From positions 1 to 9,671 of the forward strand of contig DAOVGU010000134.1 in assembly GCA_030672255.1 (NCBI GenBank): a DNA stretch of 9,671 nucleotides. Direction: 5' to 3'. Within the stretch, counting starts at the first letter, position 1; each line of letters starts with the position of its first letter. The notes beneath the pieces were generated by a model. The model was not told the DNA's origin, did no database searches, and was given only the letters and a program-made list of their open reading frames with translations. This document shows positions 6,513 through 9,671 of the stretch, piece by piece. This stretch comes from a bacterium (lineage in GTDB: Bacteria > Ratteibacteria > UBA8468). A program made the translations under genes and the position numbers.

Positions 6513-7133
6513 ATGAAAAAGCTTGTTTTAGAAATAGCAGTTTTAGCGCTTTTTCTCTCCCTTCTGGCAGGTTGCTCAAAAAAACCGCCAAAAAGAGTAG
6601 TTTTAAGTGAAGACCAGATAAAGGAGGCGCTTGAGGTTGGGAGAAGGGGCAAAAACCTTAATCTCTTTGAATTCCAGAAGGAATGGCGCTCCGATTTAGG
6701 CTATGGGAAGGGCTCTGCGGTTCTTTTTACCCCCTTCCATCGGTTGGCCCTCCTCTCCAGAAATGCTGAAATCCGTGGGATAAATCTTCCTTCTCCACTG
6801 ATCAAAAAGGTCGTAAAGGAAAACTCGGGAATCTTTCATTTTGTCGTTACCCTCTATGGCGATACCCCGAGCTTTGCCAGAAATTGCACCGCTATACTGA
6901 AATATGGGGAAAGAATAATCAAACCCATCTTTTTGCAGAATGACCAGTATGCCGATGTCAATCGGGAACAGACAAATGTCGCCATCTGCGAATATAAGTT
7001 TTCCTCTCTTGAAATTGAGCCCAGAGCAAAGATAACCTTAATTGTAACCATTCCTAAAGAAGAGAATGAGAGGTGGGGCTCTACGGAAGAAAAAGTTTTG
7101 TCCTTCCCCTTTAACCTTTCCAAGATAAGATAA
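6513..7133 (+). CDS. Small lipoprotein of unknown function
   Basis: This is a 206-residue protein with a clear lipoprotein signal: MKKLVLEIA, a hydrophobic stretch to residue 18, then lipobox LAGC with Cys21 as lipidation site. Ser22 and two lysines follow, with no Asp at +2 to retain it in the inner membrane of a diderm. The mature part has alternating polar/hydrophobic strands (FHFVVTLYGDTPSFA, IKPIFLQNDQYADV, AKITLIVTIPKEE), suggesting a beta-rich domain. I recognise no family. Start ATG 6513 is preferred over in-frame ATG 6477 because it begins exactly at the signal peptide and sits 1 base after the radical SAM stop, consistent with translational coupling. GGGAAG about 8-9 bases upstream can serve as Shine-Dalgarno. 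Confidence 0.8.
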   Translation: MKKLVLEIAVLALFLSLLAGCSKKPPKRVVLSEDQIKEALEVGRRGKNLNLFEFQKEWRSDLGYGKGSAVLFTPFHRLALLSRNAEIRGINLPSPLIKKVVKENSGIFHFVVTLYGDTPSFARNCTAILKYGERIIKPIFLQNDQYADVNREQTNVAICEYKFSSLEIEPRAKITLIVTIPKEENERWGSTEEKVLSFPFNLSKIR

Positions 7134-7398
7134 GTAGGCTCGGAGGTTTCCTTCAGCGGCACATTTGTCAGCCCCAGCGAGGCTGACTGCACTCTCGCTC
7201 CGTCCGGCCCGCCTCCCATCTCGGCGGGTGTGCCAAACAGTGCTCCTTATTCGTCGCACTGGCACCCTCGCTCATCCTTGTTTTTTTTAATGTTCTCCCC
7301 TCTGGGGAGATACAGAGGGGCGCGAGGAGGTAACAAGGCACGCTTCAGGGAATTTCCTCGCCTTGGTGGAAAAATTAAATAAGGGAATATGCATCAAT
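7134..7398. repeat. Gene-free, GC-rich stretch with multiple inverted repeats
   Basis: No convincing gene is present. Pairs visible are GTCAGCC/GGCTGAC (7167-7187), AGCGAGG/CCTCGCT (7176-7182 with 7266-7272), CCCGCC/GGCGGG (7208-7228) and GTGCC/GGCAC (7230-7265). After these come two overlapping alternatives, TCTCCCC/GGGGAGA (7294-7310) and CCCCTCT/AGAGGGG (7297-7320), then GCGAGGA/TCCTCGC (7322-7361). The 7176-7272 pairs can form a branched structure, followed 8 bases later by a run of eight T (7281-7288). Base composition differs sharply from the AT-rich genes that follow. It looks like stacked intergenic repeats and may include a transcription terminator for the lipoprotein operon. Confidence 0.55.
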
Positions 7399-7427
7399 TT
7401 GACATCCAAACTAAACTATGCTACACT
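7399..7427 (+). promoter_or_regulatory. Strong sigma70-type promoter of the HTH-MntA/HepT operon
   Basis: A perfect -35 box TTGACA (7399-7404) and a -10 box TACACT (7422-7427) are separated by exactly 17 bp, with an extended -10 TGC directly before it (7419-7421). Predicted transcription start is near 7434, giving a leader of about 35 bases that carries AAGGGA 8 bases before ATG 7469. Confidence 0.75.
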
Positions 7428-7467
7428 AAAACAGAATTGGATAGACTAAAATAAAAGGGAATTAAAC
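7410..7467 (+). promoter_or_regulatory. Candidate operator: ACTAAA direct repeats over the toxin-antitoxin promoter
   Basis: ACTAAAC (7410-7416), ACTAAAAC (7425-7432) and ACTAAAAT (7445-7452), plus a weaker TTAAAC (7462-7467), lie in the same orientation between the -35 box and the start codon. Excisionase-type HTH proteins often bind direct repeats, and the first gene of the operon encodes such an HTH. Autoregulation through these sites is an inference; spacing is uneven (15 and 20 bases), and the AT-rich context weakens the case. Confidence 0.35.
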
Positions 7468-7468
7468 T

Positions 7469-7951
7469 ATGGCTGATTCATTAATGACGGTTGAGGATGT
7501 GGCTGAATACCTGAAGGTTGAAGAATCCACCATTTACACCTGGGCCAACCAGGGGAAAATCCCTGCTCTCAAGATCAGTCATTTCTGGCGATTTAAAAGA
7601 GAAGATATTGATAAATGGTTAGAAGAAGGGTGCCTTTGCAAAGGTAAAAGGATGGTAAAGAAAACACGTAGGAAGATAGAGAATATTTTGGCCCAGCACA
7701 GGGAGGAATTGAAAGAAAAGTACAAAGTTGAAGAGATAGGTATTTTTGGCTCATATGTTAGAGGAGATCAAAACGAGAAGAGCGATCTTGACATTTTGGT
7801 GGATTTTAAGGAAGCTACTATTGGACTTGAGTTTATTGAACTGGCAGAGTTCTTAGAAACTATTTTAGGAATGAAAGTTGATTTGGTCTCTAAGGGAGCA
7901 ATTAAACCTAATAGATGGAAATATATAGAGAAGGACTTAATTTATGTCTAA
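7469..7951 (+). CDS. mntA: HTH-fused MntA-type nucleotidyltransferase antitoxin
   Basis: This 160-residue protein has two domains. Residues 1-54 form an excisionase/MerR-like HTH_17 domain: MTVEDVAEYLKVEESTIYTW, then GKIPALKISHFWRFKREDIDKWLEEG. After a basic linker, residues about 66-158 form a minimal nucleotidyltransferase (MNT) with GSYVRGDQNEKSDLD (94-108), which fits the GS-x10-DxD active site (Asp106, Asp108) plus a third acid at Asp138. In characterised systems MntA transfers AMP from ATP to tyrosines of the HepT toxin and neutralises it. It overlaps the HepT gene by 8 bases. ATG 7469 has AAGGGA at 8 bases and a consensus promoter. Most MntA proteins lack the HTH, so this one may also repress its own promoter. 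An internal ATG at codon 62 (7652), preceded by AAGG, could yield MNT alone (99 residues). The symbol refers to the MNT part only. Confidence 0.88.
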   Translation: MADSLMTVEDVAEYLKVEESTIYTWANQGKIPALKISHFWRFKREDIDKWLEEGCLCKGKRMVKKTRRKIENILAQHREELKEKYKVEEIGIFGSYVRGDQNEKSDLDILVDFKEATIGLEFIELAEFLETILGMKVDLVSKGAIKPNRWKYIEKDLIYV

Positions 7952-8273
7952 AAGAGACTGGAAATTATTTGTTGAAGATATCTCAGAATGCATTGGAAAG
8001 ATTGAAAGGTATATTGAAAATATGGAGTTTAATGATTTTAAGAATGATGCTAAAACAATTGATGCGGTAGTGAGAAATTTAGAAATAATTGGTGAAGCTT
8101 CCAAAAATATACCGAAAAACATAAAAGATAGGTATCAAAATGTATATTGGAAGGGCATCGCTGGACTCAGGAATAGAATTATTCATGAGTATTTTGGTGT
8201 GGATTTTAAAATTATATGGCATATTATCAAAGAAGAACTTCCAACGCTGAGAAAGCAAATGAAGCAGATTTGA
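7944..8273 (+). CDS. hepT: HepT-type HEPN toxin (DUF86), putative RNase
   Basis: This 109-residue, all-helical HEPN protein of the DUF86/HepT family has a size typical of the family. The RNase signature R-x4-H-x-Y is intact as RNRIIHEY (Arg76, His81, Tyr83) within GLRNRIIHEYFGVD. EIIGEASKNIP (47-57), a further conserved segment of the family, is also present. HepT toxins cleave RNA and are silenced by AMP addition to the tyrosine of this motif by the MntA partner. The start ATGTCTAA overlaps the MntA stop (8 bases), with AAGGA about 8 bases upstream, so translation is coupled and the antitoxin is made first. The gene is visibly AT-rich compared with the genes before 7134, consistent with horizontal acquisition. 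All key residues are present, so activity is expected. Confidence 0.9.
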   Translation: MSKRDWKLFVEDISECIGKIERYIENMEFNDFKNDAKTIDAVVRNLEIIGEASKNIPKNIKDRYQNVYWKGIAGLRNRIIHEYFGVDFKIIWHIIKEELPTLRKQMKQI

Positions 8274-8562
8274 GAGATTTCATTCGCAAGCAACAGAATC
8301 GGCAGCTTTTTCATCAACTCAACATAACCTATAAATGAGATTTATGAACAGTAACTTGGTAATGGTTTGTGTACATGTGCTAAATGGGCATTGGAAAATT
8401 CCCAAAAATGAGTGCTTTGCGAACTTAAGGACTGTTTGCAGCTTGTGCGTAGAACAAATAAGAAAGAAGAATATTTAAGAAGTTGTAGTGGCAAAGTTTA
8501 CTTTGCCTGTAGTAGCAGTTGCTCAATTCATTGAGTGAAAAAAGGTTAACCTAAATAAAATT
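8274..8562. other. Gene-free gap between hepT and the methyltransferase
   Basis: This AT-rich stretch of just under 300 bases has no credible gene on either strand. Its right half holds the repeat at 8484-8535. No clear sigma70 promoter or terminator is visible; AAGG at about 8542-8545 is too far from ATG 8563 to be a normal Shine-Dalgarno. Confidence 0.6.
8484..8535. repeat. REP-like unit GTAGTGGC plus adjoining hairpin
   Basis: GTAGTG is followed by GCAAAGT-TT-ACTTTGC (8491-8506), then TGTAGTAGC and a second hairpin CTCAAT-TC-ATTGAG (8522-8535). Leader and loop match the units at 1173-1198 and 2696-2718, while the stem sequence is different but fully paired. This is a conserved structure with a changing sequence. 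Confidence 0.75.
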
Positions 8563-9540
8563 ATGGAAAACTTATTAGACAATTTAAAATTATTGCTTCA
8601 AAAAGATGAGCGTTTGGTCAGCGAAGGCGAGCTTTTGAAGAATAAAATTATTGAGCTTGCTTTAAAGTTAGACAAAGACCTCATTAAACTCCTTTTGTCT
8701 GATAAAGAGATGAAAAAAGTGTTTTTTGCCGATGTGGATGGAACACTGATTTTTGACAAGGATAAATTTATCCGTTTTGTTTCCAACAAGCAATTTTTGC
8801 CGGACTCTTATACCGCTTTTAAAAATAAGATTGGTTTAACTCTGGGAGATGATTATTTAAGCGAGAAAAAAGAAGTGGTGCTTTCTTGGCCCTACAAGGA
8901 TTGTGTTTTAGAAGGTGGTATGACCAAAGAAGACCAAAAGCGTAATGAAATTTTCTGGAATGAGACGCTGGCACCGGATGAAATCAGCCGTCTTTTTGAC
9001 CCAAAAGTTTTTACCAACGCAAGAAGAATTGATAAAAATGGCGAACATCCACTTTTGTCATTGCGAGGAGGTGATAGCCGACGAAGCAATCCCGTATTTA
9101 GGACTGATGAAAACGGCGACATTAAAGACAATCTCGTCATCAAAGGCAACAATCTTTTAGCCCTCCACTCCCTCAAAAAACGCTTTGCCGGAAAAGTGAA
9201 ACTAATTTATATTGATCCGCCGTATAACACTGGCGGCACAGATGACACATTTAAGTATAATGACAGCTTCAATCATTCAACTTGGTTAGTTTTTATGCGG
9301 AACAGACTTGAAGTAGCTAAAGATTTATTATCGAAAGAAGGAGCAATTTATGTACAATTAGACTACAATGAAGTTCATTATTGTAAAGTTTTAATGGACG
9401 AAATATTTAGGAGAGAAAATTTTCAAAGAGAAATAATATGGCGAATCGGGTGGGTTTCTGGTTACAAAACTGCTGACAAAAATTGGATAAGAAACCACGA
9501 TACAATTCTTTTTTATTCTAAGAATAAAGAGAGACTGTAG
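8563..9540 (+). pseudogene. mod: Type III-like Mod DNA adenine methyltransferase, 3'-truncated
   Basis: The 325-residue frame covers the N-terminal part of a beta-class N6-adenine methyltransferase resembling the Mod subunit of type III restriction systems. Family blocks are LVSEGELLKNKIIELALKLD (about 19-38), VLSWPYKDCVLEGG, NEIFWNETLAPDEI, NLVIKGNNLLALHSLKKRFA and the catalytic motif IV IDPPYNTGG. In this class the S-adenosylmethionine motif I and the target-recognition region lie further downstream, and full proteins exceed 500 residues. Here the frame ends in HDTILFYSKNKERL, where the family would continue, at a TAG belonging to the likely IS end at about 9535. It is therefore probably inactive. 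Residues about 165-177 are encoded by an inserted palindromic repeat. ATG 8563 has no good Shine-Dalgarno. No restriction (Res) gene is in view; it may lie beyond the IS. Confidence 0.85.
9057..9091 (+). repeat. GTCATTGCGAG...GAAGCAATC repeat inserted in frame in the mod gene
   Basis: Compared with the intergenic copy at 1271-1303, the first 14 bases (GTCATTGCGAGGAG) and the last 12 (GACGAAGCAATC) are identical, and only the middle differs by small insertions. The copy is read as residues LSLRGGDSRRSNP, between GEHP and FRTDENGD. In my recollection of relatives these two blocks are separated by only a few residues. The frame stays open across it. Confidence 0.8.
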
Positions 9541-9560
9541 CACATTAGTCGGGATTTTGC

Positions 9561-9589
9561 TTGCATTTTAATAACAGTGGTGGCATAAT
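9561..9589 (+). promoter_or_regulatory. Putative promoter of the IS gene
   Basis: TTGCAT (9561-9566) and CATAAT (9584-9589) are separated by 17 bp. The -10 matches 5 of 6 consensus bases and the -35 matches 3. The predicted start near 9596 lies inside the hairpin 9577-9625, downstream of its outer left arm. Confidence 0.45.
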
Positions 9590-9625
9590 AGACTGTGTAG
9601 TAAAAATACACAGGAGGGCCACCAC
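9577..9625 (+). promoter_or_regulatory. Nested hairpin covering the ribosome binding site of the IS gene
   Basis: The outer stem GTGGTGGC (9577-9584) pairs with GCCACCAC (9618-9625), which ends right before ATG 9626. The inner stem CTGTGTA (9593-9599) pairs with TACACAG (9607-9613). The Shine-Dalgarno GGAGG (9613-9617) lies between the two right arms. A transcript containing both outer arms would hide the translation start. Confidence 0.6.
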
Positions 9626-9671
9626 ATGAAAAAAGATAAGTATGAAATATCGCAAATTGTTAAACCGGAGG
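9626..9671 (+). CDS. Start of a probable transposase gene, cut by window edge
   Basis: The frame opens at ATG 9626 with GGAGG 8 bases upstream and stays open to the window end, giving only MKKDKYEISQIVKPE. This is too short to name a family. Position behind the IS-like end and hairpin-controlled start suggests a transposase. Confidence 0.5.
   Translation, partial: MKKDKYEISQIVKPE

Larger units (their letters stand above)
9535..9671 (+). mobile_element. Left end of a probable insertion sequence, cut by window edge
   Basis: At about 9535 the methyltransferase homology stops, and a short non-coding leader starting CTGTAGCACATTAGTCGGG leads to a new start codon at 9626, as expected for an IS end with a terminal inverted repeat and a transposase gene. 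The right end is outside the window, so inverted repeat, target duplication and family cannot be confirmed. Confidence 0.55.

Noticed and set aside
7038..7265. Minus-strand frame through the GC-rich gap
   Set aside because: It overlaps the lipoprotein gene, its sequence is low-complexity and arginine-rich, and it coincides with inverted repeats; no family resemblance or ribosome site.
7261..7288. Classical intrinsic terminator ending in T8
   Set aside because: The T run is 8 or more bases from the nearest closed stem, so it is not a standard hairpin-plus-T terminator; kept only as a possibility within the gap entry.
8716..8766. HAD-phosphatase-like DVDGTL motif
   Set aside because: It lies inside the Mod methyltransferase N-terminal region where, in my recollection, relatives carry the same VDGTLIFDKDKF words; no other HAD motif follows.

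Overview
The window looks like a contig from an uncultured bacterium with AT-leaning DNA. Lipobox, Shine-Dalgarno and sigma70-type promoter signals point to Bacteria. The housekeeping and sugar genes together with an unusually heavy load of short palindromic intergenic repeats resemble metagenome-assembled genomes of Omnitrophota or related candidate phyla. That placement is an inference from overall style, and no phylogenetic marker is present.

Left part (1-3761): on the minus strand there is a polytopic membrane protein resembling the DUF6785/OPT-like family, cut by the window start, and upstream of it a divergent NagB-like sugar-phosphate isomerase. A ROK-family sugar kinase is transcribed away from the isomerase. 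Kinase and isomerase would fit amino-sugar or hexose use, although the isomerase lacks one residue of the NagB catalytic triad. About 590 bp between these two genes is packed with nested inverted repeats, and a second repeat cluster lies at 1123-1303.

Middle part (3836-7133): a CCA-adding-type tRNA nucleotidyltransferase with an HD domain, a radical SAM protein of the putative DNA-modification/repair type with a C-terminal helix-hairpin-helix, and a small lipoprotein that starts 1 base after the radical SAM stop codon. A 138-bp hairpin element with perfect 26-bp arms lies between the first two genes and supplies the last codons of the tRNA nucleotidyltransferase.

Right part (7134-9671): the character changes to an accessory island that is visibly more AT-rich. 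After a GC-rich, hairpin-rich gap, a near-consensus promoter drives an overlapping MntA/HepT toxin-antitoxin pair. Its antitoxin is fused to an excisionase-like HTH, and ACTAAA direct repeats surround the promoter. Then comes a type III-like Mod adenine methyltransferase, truncated where what looks like the left end of an insertion sequence begins. That methyltransferase also carries a genome-type palindromic repeat in frame inside its coding sequence. The IS end has a promoter embedded in a hairpin that would hide the transposase start only on read-through transcripts.

The points most worth attention are the HTH-MNT antitoxin fusion with its candidate operator, the in-frame repeat in the mod gene, and the fold-back hairpin at the IS end.
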